Assembly (NCBI RefSeq): GCF_002000985.1
Contig: NZ_CP018822.1
Coordinates: 2,250,001 to 2,314,000 of the forward strand
DNA: 64,000 nucleotides
Source of the DNA: Streptococcus gallolyticus subsp. gallolyticus DSM 16831
Lineage (GTDB): Bacteria > Bacillota > Bacilli > Lactobacillales > Streptococcaceae
Direction: 5' to 3'
Numbering within the stretch: position 1 is the first letter of the stretch; the number at the start of each line of letters is the position of its first letter. The position numbers and the translations under genes are program-made. The notes beneath the pieces are model-generated. The model saw only the letters and a list, made by a program, of their open reading frames with translations. It was not told the DNA's origin and made no database searches. Shown here piece by piece: positions 8,969 to 17,838 of the stretch.

Positions 8969-10231
8969 TTATTTCCCAGCTGTTTTTGGAAACCACAACT
9001 GGTCTAAGAAACCTGAAAATAGTAAAAATGACAACATCACAACGTTAAATGTGATAAAAATACCAAGTGCCTGCGTCCATTTGTTATCTGGCAAAGGTGG
9101 CAAATCTTGCGCCTTACGCTCTCGATTAATCTTTTTCTTCTTTCGCACCCAAGCATCGTTAATCACAAGCCCAATACCATGAAAAAGACCGTAAGTGATA
9201 TAATACCAAGTCAATCCATGCCAGAAGCCCATGATTAGCATATTGACAATGTAGGCAACACTTGAGGTGACATTTCGATTTTTAAAAACTTTGTGTTTAA
9301 CTAAAACCTTGACCAAACGCATAAAAACAAAATCACGGAACCAAAATGACAAACTCATGTGCCAACGATTCCAGAATTCCTTTAAATCACGTGATTTAAA
9401 AGGTTGATTGAAGTTGACAGGGCTCTTAATGCCCATAAGATTAGAAATAGCAAGGGCAAACATGCTATAACCTGCAAAGTCAAAGAACAAATCAAACCCA
9501 TAAGCATACATGACGCCAAGCGTTGCAATGTTAAACACACCACCCATTTGCAGGGCACACTCTTTTAGCTGTGGCAATAGCAAGCTACCAAAAACATAAG
9601 CCAAAATGAATTTGTAAAGAAAACCAAGCATCAAGTAATGCACGCTTTCTTCTAACATATTCAGAAGCTCAGCTTTTTCAGGAATATTCTCGTAATCTTC
9701 ATTAAACCGTTTGAAACGGTCAATCGGACCACTTGAAAATGTCGGCATAAAAAGCAAGAAACGCAAGAATTCCCACATGGTAAATTCACTCAGCACGCCG
9801 TCTCGCATTTCCATAATCATACCAACCGCACGAAAAGTCAGGTAAGAAATTCCTAAAAAACCAAAAAGTGATTGGTGATTGTCAATGGTCATCAAGGGTG
9901 TCAGCTTGGTCCAAGCTAATGGCAAAATAGACAAAAACACCCAAAGATAGAAAATCCATTTATGATTATGACGTTTTCGGTAAATCTTGTAAGAAAAGAC
10001 GAGAATTACTTGCCAAACGACATAAGCTAACAACGACACAAGCTGATTAGCCGTTTTTCCTGTTAACATCAACATAATGAAAGCTAGGCTAACCAAGGCT
10101 TCATACAGCGGAAAGCGTTTTTTGAAAAATAATCCGATGAAAATGGGAAGCACAGCCACAATCAAATACAGAAAATACTGCGGATTGCCATAAGCTTCCA
10201 AATGCGGTAATTGCTGAAGAAACTCACTCAT
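8969..10231 (-). CDS. dltB: MBOAT acyltransferase DltB
   Basis: 420 aa multi-span membrane protein of the MBOAT family, forming the channel through which D-Ala from DltC reaches the outer surface. The conserved motif [17 protein letters not shown] (about residues 288-305) and a later invariant histidine ([11 protein letters not shown]) are the family active-site segments. Its start codon overlaps the dltA stop (ATGA), so the two are translationally coupled. Confidence 0.96.
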   Translation of the reverse strand: MSEFLQQLPHLEAYGNPQYFLYLIVAVLPIFIGLFFKKRFPLYEALVSLAFIMLMLTGKTANQLVSLLAYVVWQVILVFSYKIYRKRHNHKWIFYLWVFLSILPLAWTKLTPLMTIDNHQSLFGFLGISYLTFRAVGMIMEMRDGVLSEFTMWEFLRFLLFMPTFSSGPIDRFKRFNEDYENIPEKAELLNMLEESVHYLMLGFLYKFILAYVFGSLLLPQLKECALQMGGVFNIATLGVMYAYGFDLFFDFAGYSMFALAISNLMGIKSPVNFNQPFKSRDLKEFWNRWHMSLSFWFRDFVFMRLVKVLVKHKVFKNRNVTSSVAYIVNMLIMGFWHGLTWYYITYGLFHGIGLVINDAWVRKKKKINRERKAQDLPPLPDNKWTQALGIFITFNVVMLSFLLFSGFLDQLWFPKTAGK

Positions 10232-11766
10232 CGGCGATTTACCTCGTTCATCAAGCCTTTAATATCGATTTTCCCATTCGGTGTGAGTGGTAAACTGTCA
10301 CGATAGAGGAATTTAGACGGCATCATGTAATCCATCATGATGTCTTTGAGTTCTTCTTTGATTACCTTAGTAATGTCCAGTTGACGCTCAAATTGCTCTG
10401 CAACACCGTCTTTTAAAACAACGTAAGCCAGCAGATTTTGTACTTTGTGGTCTTTGTTGTAACGCGGGACAGCCACAGCCGACTTGATATAAGTTGATTT
10501 ATTCAGGTTTTGTGAGACTTCCTCAAGCTCGATGCGGTAACCGTTGAATTTTATTTGAAAATCCATGCGCCCACCGTAAAGAAGCATACCGTGGTCAGTC
10601 ATGATACCTAAGTCACCCGTGTGATAGGCTGGCAAACCATTGAATTCGAAGAAAGCAGCTTGCGTGCGTTCTGGATTATTGAGGTAACCTTTAGAAACAG
10701 CTGGACCTGACACGATGATTTCACCTTGTTCTCCATTTGGCAAAGGATTGCCATTTTCATCGATGACAAAAGTGGGAGAATCGGCTTTGGTGTAACCAAT
10801 TGGCAGACGCTTGCAAGTCGCTAACATCTCATCTGTGATAGCTACCGCAGAAAGAGCCACGGTCGCTTCCGTTGGACCATAAGCATTCACAATGCGAGCT
10901 TTTGGGAAACGACTGCGCAATTTTTGAGCGGTTTTCACCGTTAATTCTTCGCCGTCAAAATAAAAATGCGTCAAGTTAGGTAAGGTTTCATGATTAAAAT
11001 CATTTGATAACATTGCCATATCGACAAAAGAAGGTGTTGATGTCCAAACACCAATTGGCAATTGATTAATCGTCGTAAAAAGACGTTGAAAGTCTGTTGT
11101 CAACTCTTTTGGAAGCGCAAAAAGCGTGCCACCCAAGGCTAAAGTCGGCGCCCAGTACATGACCGACAAATCAAATGAATACGGTGGCTGCGCCAGCATT
11201 TGTGGGCGTTGCGGAACGGAAAAAGTCTCTGCTTCAATCATCCAATTGGTAAAACTAAGCAAATTATCATGCGAAATTTGCACGCCCTTTGGCTGACCCG
11301 TTGTGCCAGACGTGAAAATAATATAATAATTATCATCACCTTTGACAGAATGTGTGAGGTGATAATCTGATTGTTGAGCAAAAATAGTCTTGAGCTCTGC
11401 GGATTTAATGATAGGAATGTGTGTGATTTCCAAAGGAAAGTCACCAACGGCAATAATCAAACTTGGCTCTGCTATTGCCAAAATAGCTTCAATTCTCTCA
11501 AGGGCGGAGTGTTGGTCAACTGGAATATAAGCATGACCTGACTTTGTCAGCCCAACAAAACTGGCTAACATTTCATATTCTTGACCGCCAAAAACCAAAA
11601 CTGGCGACTTTTCCTCGATTTTCAAAAAATCAATGTAGGTTGCCAAGGCATCTGAATCAGCCTTTAAATCACCATAAGTGTGAACATCTCCTAGAATATT
11701 ATAGACAGGAAAATCAGCTTGCACCTGTGCAAAATGCTCAATTCTTTCAATCATATCGTGTAACAT
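10228..11766 (-). CDS. dltA: D-alanine--D-alanyl carrier protein ligase DltA
   Basis: 512 aa adenylate-forming enzyme that activates D-alanine with ATP and loads it on DltC. The AMP-binding motif [12 protein letters not shown] is near residue 150, the substrate core NAYGPTEAT near 295, and the [15 protein letters not shown] block near 390 contains the hinge Asp. The catalytic lysine in TPNGKID near residue 500 is present. The ATG at 11766 follows GAAAGGTAAG. It lies 14 bp after the small gene dltX and is the first large gene of the operon. Confidence 0.97.
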   Translation of the reverse strand: MLHDMIERIEHFAQVQADFPVYNILGDVHTYGDLKADSDALATYIDFLKIEEKSPVLVFGGQEYEMLASFVGLTKSGHAYIPVDQHSALERIEAILAIAEPSLIIAVGDFPLEITHIPIIKSAELKTIFAQQSDYHLTHSVKGDDNYYIIFTSGTTGQPKGVQISHDNLLSFTNWMIEAETFSVPQRPQMLAQPPYSFDLSVMYWAPTLALGGTLFALPKELTTDFQRLFTTINQLPIGVWTSTPSFVDMAMLSNDFNHETLPNLTHFYFDGEELTVKTAQKLRSRFPKARIVNAYGPTEATVALSAVAITDEMLATCKRLPIGYTKADSPTFVIDENGNPLPNGEQGEIIVSGPAVSKGYLNNPERTQAAFFEFNGLPAYHTGDLGIMTDHGMLLYGGRMDFQIKFNGYRIELEEVSQNLNKSTYIKSAVAVPRYNKDHKVQNLLAYVVLKDGVAEQFERQLDITKVIKEELKDIMMDYMMPSKFLYRDSLPLTPNGKIDIKGLMNEVNRR

Positions 11767-11780
11767 GAAAACTTACCTTT

Positions 11781-11903
11781 CTAAAATTCGTTGTAGATGA
11801 AGTTACCCTGACCACGCCCAAGATAACTGAAAAAATAGATTAATGCTAAAAAAATCAACACATAAAGTAATGTCTTTAGGACAAATTGACTTATTTCTTT
11901 CAT
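11781..11903 (-). CDS. dltX: DltX, teichoic acid D-alanylation microprotein
   Basis: 40 aa protein (MKEISQFVLK... ending GNFIYNEF) with one membrane helix (residues ~8-28). The C-terminal FxYxxF tail is the hallmark of DltX, a small partner required for D-alanylation that sits at the head of dlt operons in Gram-positives. The family C-terminus is thought to take part in D-Ala handover. GAGGAG lies 6 bp before the ATG. It opens the operon directly behind the promoter. Confidence 0.9.
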   Translation of the reverse strand: MKEISQFVLKTLLYVLIFLALIYFFSYLGRGQGNFIYNEF

Positions 11904-11925
11904 GACTTGCTCCTCATACTAAATC

Positions 11926-11992
11926 AGTATAATCAAATTCACTGGAGAAATCTTGGGCAAATTGTTGCAAAACTAGGGCAAATTTGTGGCAA
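11926..11992 (-). promoter_or_regulatory. dlt operon promoter with four phased TTGC repeats
   Basis: The minus-strand -10 TATACT (11926-11931) has only a weak -35 (AAGATT, 11949-11954). Immediately upstream, TTGC occurs four times (plus-strand GCAA at 11957, 11967, 11978 and 11989), spaced 10-11 bp apart, two of them within identical AATTTGCCC. One-turn spacing next to a poor -35 suggests an activator binding direct repeats, such as an OmpR-family response regulator. Which regulator binds is unknown. Confidence 0.55.
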
Positions 11993-12082
11993 TTCCTCTA
12001 AAGTTCAGTTTAACCAAATTTTCACCGCAAGCTCTTACAGAATTGTAAGAAAGAATTTTCAGCACTATGGATGATTTTTCGC

Positions 12083-12118
12083 AAAAACAAAAAAGCCTCG
12101 GACACACGTCTAAGACTT
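12083..12118 (-). terminator. Terminator of small membrane protein B gene
   Basis: Imperfect 11-bp stem (12093-12118, with wobble pairs) followed on the minus strand by TTTTTTGTTTTT. It separates the small gene from the dlt promoter. Confidence 0.7.
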
Positions 12119-12153
12119 AATCTATGTTTTTTACTCTACCTCTACAATAAATG

Positions 12154-12330
12154 TTACGGATGCGCTGTGAATTTTAAGCGTTTATAAGACATCATAAACT
12201 GCACAGCAGCAGAAATAATAAAAATAGCTATCGCAAGCACTAAAATGCTTTTAACACCTCTATCCAGTACCAACAAAATAGCAAGTAACAAATCAACTAT
12301 CCTAATATATGTCCCAATTTCTTTAAACAT
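12154..12330 (-). CDS. Small two-helix membrane protein, paralogue B
   Basis: 58 aa (starts MFKEIGTYIRIVDLLL), two predicted membrane segments with a DRGVKS turn, ending SYKRLKFTAHP. GGGAGG lies 5 bp upstream of the ATG. It is the paralogue of 7092-7271, about 60% identical by eye, and the upstream regions also match, so a unit with its promoter was duplicated. It has its own promoter (TATAAT at 12386-12391) and terminator and is therefore not part of the dlt transcript. Function unknown. Confidence 0.75.
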   Translation of the reverse strand: MFKEIGTYIRIVDLLLAILLVLDRGVKSILVLAIAIFIISAAVQFMMSYKRLKFTAHP

Positions 12331-12365
12331 CGCAACCTCCCAATTATGATGATTAATCGTTTGAT

Positions 12366-12391
12366 TTAAAACGCTTACAAACATTATTATA
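12366..12391 (-). promoter_or_regulatory. Promoter -10 and candidate cre site for small membrane protein B
   Basis: -10 TATAAT (12386-12391) is followed 6 bp later by TGTAAGCGTTTTAA (12366-12379), a near-consensus cre overlapping the expected start site. This is a repressing position for CcpA. Confidence 0.5.
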
Positions 12392-12567
12392 TCACTTTTT
12401 CTCATAATTACTAGCCATTTTCAAATATGAAAATAAAAAACTAGGGAAGAATTAATTTTAATAAATCTCTCCAAACCTTCAACCTTTTCTCAACTTTAGC
12501 AACAGTTCAAGTAAAGTCATTTCTTTATTGAGTTTTGCTAGCTTGTTTATAAAATAAGAAATTTAGT

Positions 12568-12990
12568 TTATTTTAAAGGTGACACATAATCGTCTGGTAA
12601 TTTACCCTGCCAATCAATCCATTGTTGTTCAGCAATTGGTATTAATCTTTCCAGTTCTTCGCGAGTAAATAGTTTTCTACTTTCTGGATTTGCAATCAAA
12701 GCAGCAGGTCCCTCTTCAATAAATTGTCCCTCACTAGCAATTTTTTTCTCCTCAGTTGGTGGCCAAGCATCGTTTTGAGCTTTATAGCGAAGTTCTTTTC
12801 CTGAGCATTTACCAGCTAGATAAACTTCAAAATCTTTGGCATTTATTTCAAAAATTCGACGAACAGAAGCAATGCCTAGTTCAAAGAAAGTATAGAAGTG
12901 TCCGTTATTCTCTCGAATGTAAAGTTCATCTGGTGTCTCTACTTCAGTAAAAGTTTCATATTCTTCCCATGTTATATTTGTAATTCCCAT
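12568..12990 (-). CDS. Putative immunity protein for orphan toxin fragment
   Basis: 140 aa soluble, acidic protein (starts MGITNITWEEYETF). No family recognised. Its ribosome binding site (GGAGAAAATTAAT) lies inside the last codons of a toxin-like C-terminal fragment, so the pair keeps the close toxin-immunity layout typical of polymorphic toxin cassettes. The position downstream of a complete LXG toxin and its own immunity gene supports a role as reserve or orphan immunity. The call is inference from context. Confidence 0.55.
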   Translation of the reverse strand: MGITNITWEEYETFTEVETPDELYIRENNGHFYTFFELGIASVRRIFEINAKDFEVYLAGKCSGKELRYKAQNDAWPPTEEKKIASEGQFIEEGPAALIANPESRKLFTREELERLIPIAEQQWIDWQGKLPDDYVSPLK

Positions 12991-12991
12991 A

Positions 12992-13249
12992 TTAATTTTC
13001 TCCTAACTGTCTGAATGTATAATCACCCCAAGGAATTTCATCTACAACCGCTTCTGGCATATCACCTGGATATGTTCAAGCTCCTGGACGCCACCAGCTA
13101 TTTGCTCCAGCTTCATTTCCGCTTGGTATAGATATTCCCTTTTGGGCCACAGTTTCTGATGAAGCTTCTAAACGATAGAGCGGTTGATTTCCAAGATAGC
13201 CATCATCAAAGCCTAAAAAGACAATTACAGAAAGAGATACAAAAGTAAC
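12992..13249 (-). pseudogene. Orphan C-terminal toxin fragment with in-frame stop
   Basis: Open frame of 86 codons after a TAA, interrupted by TGA at 13076-13078. The part from LGNQPLYRLEASSE through GNEAGANSWWRPG to the end (DEIPWGDYTFRQLGEN) reads as a conserved toxin tip; the stop falls between RPGA and TYPGDMPEAV. There is no start codon with a ribosome binding site and no LXG domain. It therefore looks like the remnant of a displaced toxin C-terminus, kept beside its immunity gene. The toxin fold is not recognised. Confidence 0.6.
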
Positions 13250-13255
13250 TTAAAA

Positions 13256-13975
13256 TCAATCTGGTAAAGTAACTTTCAAGCTCATATCAGTTGGTTGTAA
13301 AATCTTTTGAACTTGCCCTAAAAAAGCAAGACCATTGTCTGATGGAACATACTGAAAGGTGATATGGATGACCTTTTCTTTAAAATTATCGCCATGTTTT
13401 TCAACGTATTGTTTAGTTTCAAGATAGTAAATGTAATTATTGATTGTTTCTTGAAGTTTGAGAAGGTGGTCGTGTTCAGTATCTGAATTCCAGAGATTAT
13501 CATCAATTAATAATAGTTCTAAACTACCATCAACAACGCCCACAGTATCAATTGTGGTTGTATCAAAATATATATGATTTTCTCTAGGTCTGAACGTAAT
13601 TTGAGCATCCATCCCACGGGGATCAACTTCAGCAATAATTTGAAATTCTTTAAAATTATAAATTACACCCCACTGTTTTTCTTCTGTTGGCTTTCCAAAA
13701 TTATCAAGAAGCCATTTTTTATCTTCCTCATGCACTTCGTAGAAGTTAGGATTTCCTAGTCTACCATCTAGAGTTATGCTAGTTAATTTATCATTCTTAA
13801 ACCACATCCAAACTGTAAATAATCTATTTTTATATAAAATAGGTTGATTTGGCTCTAAGAGAATCATATTATCTGACTCAAAGTGTGTAATTTTGAAAAG
13901 GCTTCTTTTGTTTATAGGTATTTCTTCGTATGACATTCCTAAATTTACAATGATACCTTCAATCACTAAATCCAT
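13256..13975 (-). CDS. Putative immunity protein of the LXG toxin
   Basis: 239 aa, cytosolic, no signal peptide. The first ~130 residues are of unknown type; residues ~135-190 (VGVVDGSLELLLIDDN ... HDHLLKLQETINNYIYYLE) resemble the DUF6572 family found beside polymorphic toxins. It follows the LXG toxin by 18 bp with an AAAGGAAA ribosome binding site. The immunity role rests on position and this partial family resemblance. Confidence 0.6.
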   Translation of the reverse strand: MDLVIEGIIVNLGMSYEEIPINKRSLFKITHFESDNMILLEPNQPILYKNRLFTVWMWFKNDKLTSITLDGRLGNPNFYEVHEEDKKWLLDNFGKPTEEKQWGVIYNFKEFQIIAEVDPRGMDAQITFRPRENHIYFDTTTIDTVGVVDGSLELLLIDDNLWNSDTEHDHLLKLQETINNYIYYLETKQYVEKHGDNFKEKVIHITFQYVPSDNGLAFLGQVQKILQPTDMSLKVTLPD

Positions 13976-13993
13976 AGCTGTTTCCTTTCAGTT

Positions 13994-15946
13994 TTATTTT
14001 GACAATCCTTCTATCATTTTCTTGTAATCCTCTGCACTAATTTCAAAATTAGTTATTGGTAGAGATGTTCCTCGACTAAGCTTTCCAGCAGCTATCTGCT
14101 CTTGGAAATCTTTAATGAAATATTGAGAAGCTCCTCCATCTCCAAAGTGCGGATTAGCTAAGGTCTGTTCTCCAAATGCAGCATATAAATCATCTGATGT
14201 TACTGTATATTCTGTTACTAGTGGACGATATTCTGCAATATAAGGATTTCCTCTTTTATCATAATAAGGTTTAATTTGCAAACTTTCAGATAACTTTCTT
14301 GAGTCATAGCCGGATTGCTCGACTGTTTCTAAAGTTGTCGCATAGCCAGATTGCATTTTATTTGCGACCTCAAAATCTGACTCTAGGATATAAATTTTAT
14401 CTCCCTTATTAAAACGAATATCTACATATTCATCAATTCCAGGATATAATCCATTCCCCTGCCAGGATTGGGCTTTTAACGTTGGGGATAGCTCTCGATT
14501 ATTGAATGTTACGATTTCCTGTCCTAAAGTATTAAATTTTCCAGTATTTTGAACCTTGCCTGTAATATCTATCGTCTTTTGAGGCAATACATCAATCAAT
14601 GTTCTTTGTTTGATTTCAGTACCACTTGTAAAAGCACTTTTAACTTTATCAATAATCTCAACTCTCTTTTCAACTTCGCTGGTTTCTGCGAGTTTAGTGA
14701 GGGCGCTGGCTTCATCAACGTACTTGAGTTTACTAACTGAAGCGGGACCAACTAGTGTAGCCACATCAAAGACATAGCCACCTAAAGCATAGTCGTCACC
14801 TGTTTTAACAGCAGTAACAAAGTCCGTTCCAATCTTCCCAAGCTCCTTACCAACAGCACCCCAAGCCTCGGCGTCCAGAGCCAGCAAACTATCAGTAAAC
14901 TCACTAGCTGCAAGCAGATTATTGGTGGCGCCTGTTACGTCGTCTTTAATCCATTGGGGCGTTGTTTGGTTAAATAAAGTATTACCACCCCATTCGATCC
15001 CTTCGACAGCCAAGTGACTCAATTCGCCAATTCCAATAGCTAATTGGTCTACCGTTTCCGAGGCTTTAGAGATAAAGCCAAGGACGGACAAAGCTAGGGA
15101 TTTATCAACTGCCCCACCAAAGTAATCCCAATGGGTCTGCTCTAAGGTTTGTCGTGCTCCCTCAAAGAATTGAGCATCTTTGGCGGCTTGACTTTGTAAC
15201 CAAGCCTCAACAGGGTGTTGTTTGGCCCAAGCTGCCTGGGCTTCTTTGGCAGCTTCCTCTTTAGTCAGCTTTTCTTGCTCTTTTAGCTGTTTATTGACAG
15301 ACTTAATCCCTTTAGCAAAGCTAGCGTCATTGACAAAACTTAGGTACTGACTATCACTATAACTTAGGCTTGTTGTCTGACTGACTTGGTTGACCTTGCT
15401 GTCAATGGCGGTCAACAGGCTTTCAGAACTAAGCTCACTTCCAGCACTATTAAAGCTCGTCACCTTATCAATGGTATTGCTTAGGTATTGGCTAGCGGCA
15501 TCACTATCCGTGTCGTAGTTACTTTGTGGGCTAGGGAGCGAAATCAAATCACTAACACTGGCATAGATGTCGGCAATGGTTTCTTCTTGCTCCCCATGTT
15601 GATTTTTAAAGTTGCTTAGCTGGTCTTTGAGCTGATTAAGGTAATCCTCATCTAAAACCGCAGTTGTGGAGGTTTCACCAACACTTGCTTGAAATGCTGC
15701 GATTAACTGGTACATATCGCTAGCAAGGAGCTTGGTCGTATCCGCTAACCCAACGAGAATCGCCGCATCAACGTTGTTCAGTTGGTGGTAAATCGCTTGT
15801 CCTGTTTGACCAGTCAAAGCTTCAGAGGTGATAATCTTGTTAACACTCTTTTTGGCTGTTTCAAGCTGTTCTTCTAAGCGCTCCGCTTCTTGGCTTAACT
15901 TAGTAGCTGCTTTGGTCAACTCAGCTAACGAAACATGAAAGCCCAT
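13994..15946 (-). CDS. LXG-domain polymorphic toxin (type VII secretion effector)
   Basis: 650 aa. Residues 1-~200 form a helical LXG domain (starts MGFHVSLAELTKAA; LTGQTG near residue 43), the targeting region for the type VII secretion system. The middle (~250-450) is Ala/Gly-rich and helical. The variable toxin tip spans about 455-650 and contains the stretch ANPHFGDGGASQYF near residue 600; the enzymatic class is not recognised. The start codon overlaps the stop of the DUF4176 gene (TAATG). An immunity gene follows. Probable role: antagonism of competing bacteria. The secretion machinery itself (EssC etc.) is not in this window. Confidence 0.85.
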   Translation of the reverse strand: MGFHVSLAELTKAATKLSQEAERLEEQLETAKKSVNKIITSEALTGQTGQAIYHQLNNVDAAILVGLADTTKLLASDMYQLIAAFQASVGETSTTAVLDEDYLNQLKDQLSNFKNQHGEQEETIADIYASVSDLISLPSPQSNYDTDSDAASQYLSNTIDKVTSFNSAGSELSSESLLTAIDSKVNQVSQTTSLSYSDSQYLSFVNDASFAKGIKSVNKQLKEQEKLTKEEAAKEAQAAWAKQHPVEAWLQSQAAKDAQFFEGARQTLEQTHWDYFGGAVDKSLALSVLGFISKASETVDQLAIGIGELSHLAVEGIEWGGNTLFNQTTPQWIKDDVTGATNNLLAASEFTDSLLALDAEAWGAVGKELGKIGTDFVTAVKTGDDYALGGYVFDVATLVGPASVSKLKYVDEASALTKLAETSEVEKRVEIIDKVKSAFTSGTEIKQRTLIDVLPQKTIDITGKVQNTGKFNTLGQEIVTFNNRELSPTLKAQSWQGNGLYPGIDEYVDIRFNKGDKIYILESDFEVANKMQSGYATTLETVEQSGYDSRKLSESLQIKPYYDKRGNPYIAEYRPLVTEYTVTSDDLYAAFGEQTLANPHFGDGGASQYFIKDFQEQIAAGKLSRGTSLPITNFEISAEDYKKMIEGLSK

Positions 15947-16644
15947 TAATGACCTCCTTTGTTTTGCTCAAGAAAAAGAGTAGCCGCTTTTTGACTCATA
16001 AATGCTGTTGATAGTCGTTTTTCCTGAATCTGAGATTGTTTTAAGTGCTTGCTGAAAGAAGTTTCATAGCTATCTTGATAGCCACGAGCAATGATATTTT
16101 TTATCATCATGTTAGAGATAGTCATTGGTCTAACTGGCGGAAAAGAGCCAAGTGGCCACAATTGTGCTTGATAATCAACAACATAGTGTCCAATATTATC
16201 TGCGACGGGAAGTTTACGACCAGTAATGATAACTTTAGCACCAGGAGTATGTGAGAACATTTCTTTTAACTGTTCTGGAAAACGTCTTGTATCTAGTTCG
16301 ACGACACTACCCAAGGGCAAAACTTCACTATACACTAGGTCTATTAATCCAAGCAAAATCCGAAAATAATCTAATGTTAATCGGACTTCAAATTGATTTT
16401 CACGTGAAATTGTGACACTTTGTTTTATATAATCAAATTTTAGTTCTATTGGAGCTCCCAAAAAAGCTTGATAGGTATAACTTTCCCTATGCTGGCATAA
16501 AGCTAAATAACATTCTTTAAGAATTTCTAGACGTCCGCCGACATAAGTCCCAAATTGTATCAAATCATCCGTTACGACATCAGCAAGAACGTCATTTTCC
16601 GATAATAGTTCACAAAAAAGAGTATTCAAATCTTCATTCATCAT
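15946..16644 (-). CDS. DUF4176-domain LXG chaperone/adaptor
   Basis: 232 aa. Residues ~105-200 carry the DUF4176 pattern: LPLGSVVEL, a central VIITGRKLP, a VVDYQAQLWPLG block and a final ARGYQD. DUF4176 proteins bind LXG effectors and help their export. An N-terminal ~100-residue extension (starts MMNEDLNTLFCELL) makes it longer than minimal DUF4176 proteins, perhaps fixing specificity for this toxin. It overlaps the preceding gene by 4 bp (ATGA) and the toxin gene by 1 bp, so the cluster is translationally coupled. Confidence 0.75.
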   Translation of the reverse strand: MMNEDLNTLFCELLSENDVLADVVTDDLIQFGTYVGGRLEILKECYLALCQHRESYTYQAFLGAPIELKFDYIKQSVTISRENQFEVRLTLDYFRILLGLIDLVYSEVLPLGSVVELDTRRFPEQLKEMFSHTPGAKVIITGRKLPVADNIGHYVVDYQAQLWPLGSFPPVRPMTISNMMIKNIIARGYQDSYETSFSKHLKQSQIQEKRLSTAFMSQKAATLFLEQNKGGH

Positions 16645-16925
16645 TTAAACCTAACCGTATTCTTCTTAATCTGATCAGCAGCTTTATTGTCCTCTTTGAC
16701 AATCTTATCCGCTACTTTGTTCATTTTTTCAGCATTTTCAGCTGAATATTTTTTGAAATTTGCTAAGGTAGTATTGAGTTTATGTTCTAATTCCTCAATA
16801 TGTTGAAAACGTGATAATGTTGTTTTTTCAATAGAAATGATTTTTATCTTTTGAATACTGTCAATGCTACTGGCAGCAGAAGAAACAACTTTTTTCCATT
16901 TTTTTTCATTAAGACTGATTTTTGA
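16641..16925 (-). CDS. Small helical LXG partner protein 2 (WXG100-like)
   Basis: 94 aa, almost entirely helical and Lys-rich (starts MSKISLNEKKWKKV). It has the size and character of the DUF5344/DUF3130-type partners that pair with LXG domains to form the export signal. The ATG at 16925 is chosen because GAGGTGG precedes it; an upstream in-frame start adds 11 residues without such a site. It lies 11 bp after the first small partner gene. Family assignment is by length, helicity and position. Confidence 0.6.
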   Translation of the reverse strand, partial: SKISLNEKKWKKVVSSAASSIDSIQKIKIISIEKTTLSRFQHIEELEHKLNTTLANFKKYSAENAEKMNKVADKIVKEDNKAADQIKKNTVRFK

Positions 16926-16936
16926 CATAAACCACC

Positions 16937-17377
16937 TCAATAAATAGCCGCTAAACAATTACTAGCCGCTTGATTGAGGCTCGTAATTTGAGAACCTAGT
17001 AAATCTAATGACATCTGACGATTGGTTATTTCTTGCCCCAAAGTAGCTAAATTACTACTGTGGGTTTGAATGTCAGAAGTTGTATCGGAAATAATAGTTG
17101 TAATATTATTATCGAATCCCGTTTTAATAGTCCCTTTAAAATTGCTGGTGTCAAGATTATCTTGAAATGTCGATTTTAGGTTGGTCTTAACATCTTTATA
17201 GGAACTAATTGTTGTTTTTAGTGATGATCTAGCAGATTTTAATCGATCCAATTCTTCTTGTCGACTATTAAATGTTGATTGAAGTTGATTAGCTTGATTT
17301 TGATATTGAGTTGCTAATCTACGGTTTTTAGCATTACTCTCTTGGCGCTTTTTTTCTTGCGCAGATGATTTACTCAT
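16937..17377 (-). CDS. Small helical LXG partner protein 1 (DUF5082/YwqH-like)
   Basis: 146 aa, coiled-coil-rich (starts MSKSSAQEKKRQESN), resembling B. subtilis YwqH (DUF5082), the first gene of an LXG toxin operon. GGGGAGGAG precedes the ATG at 17377. It is the first gene of the five-gene operon partner1-partner2-DUF4176-toxin-immunity. Likely binds the LXG domain before secretion. Confidence 0.65.
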   Translation of the reverse strand: MSKSSAQEKKRQESNAKNRRLATQYQNQANQLQSTFNSRQEELDRLKSARSSLKTTISSYKDVKTNLKSTFQDNLDTSNFKGTIKTGFDNNITTIISDTTSDIQTHSSNLATLGQEITNRQMSLDLLGSQITSLNQAASNCLAAIY

Positions 17378-17409
17378 AAATCTCCTCCCCATCCCGTAAT
17401 TTAACACCA

Positions 17410-17418
17410 ATTATACCA
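17410..17418 (-). promoter_or_regulatory. Extended -10 promoter of LXG operon
   Basis: Minus strand TGGTATAAT (TG-N-TATAAT), 33 bp upstream of the first LXG partner gene; no good -35, as is usual for extended -10 promoters. Confidence 0.55.
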
Positions 17419-17470
17419 TAATTTCTCTTTTTCTTTTAATTTTTAGACAACTCTATCAAGAAAAATGCAC

Positions 17471-17504
17471 AAAAAATCTCTCTAGGATGACTCCCTAGAG
17501 AGAT
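17471..17504 (-). terminator. Terminator after csbD
   Basis: 11-bp perfect stem (ATCTCTCTAGG and its complement) with a 7-nt loop, followed on the minus strand by a run of T. Confidence 0.85.
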
Positions 17505-17512
17505 AGTCTTAT

Positions 17513-17722
17513 TTAGTTATCTTTATGAAGAGCTTTTTTGACACCTTCAACAGCACCTTCCGCGCTTTCTTTGACATCACTGGCTAATTCTTTTCCTTTG
17601 GCGATAGTCTTTTCGGCAAGACCTTCTGTTTCTAGTTTCTTATCACCTGTTACTTTTCCAAAACCTTCTTTAAGATTTCCTTTGATTTGGTCCAATTTTG
17701 CATCATATTTCTTTTCAGACAT
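17513..17722 (-). CDS. CsbD family stress protein
   Basis: 69 aa, Lys/Glu/Gly-rich, with the CsbD pattern [26 protein letters not shown]. CsbD-like proteins accumulate under general stress; their biochemical role is unknown. A single-gene unit with an AGGAGG ribosome binding site and its own terminator, between the LXG operon and the V-ATPase operon. Confidence 0.85.
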   Translation of the reverse strand: MSEKKYDAKLDQIKGNLKEGFGKVTGDKKLETEGLAEKTIAKGKELASDVKESAEGAVEGVKKALHKDN

Positions 17723-17807
17723 GTTTATTTCCTCCTGCCCTTAAATTACCTATAGTTTAGCACCTTACAGCTTATAAGTAAAAGAATTCGCTTACAAATT
17801 TAACCTA

Positions 17808-17836
17808 ACAAAAAAGCGTCTAAAAGACACTTTTTG
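17808..17836 (-). terminator. Terminator of V-ATPase operon
   Basis: Stem AAAAAGTGTCT/AGACGCTTTTT (one wobble) followed by T-rich sequence on the minus strand, just past the ntpD stop. Confidence 0.7.
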
Positions 17837-17838
17837 TT

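Noticed and set aside
11886..12074. Plus-strand ORF over the dlt promoter
   Set aside because: It covers the TTGC repeats and the dltX start on the opposite strand, with no ribosome binding site.
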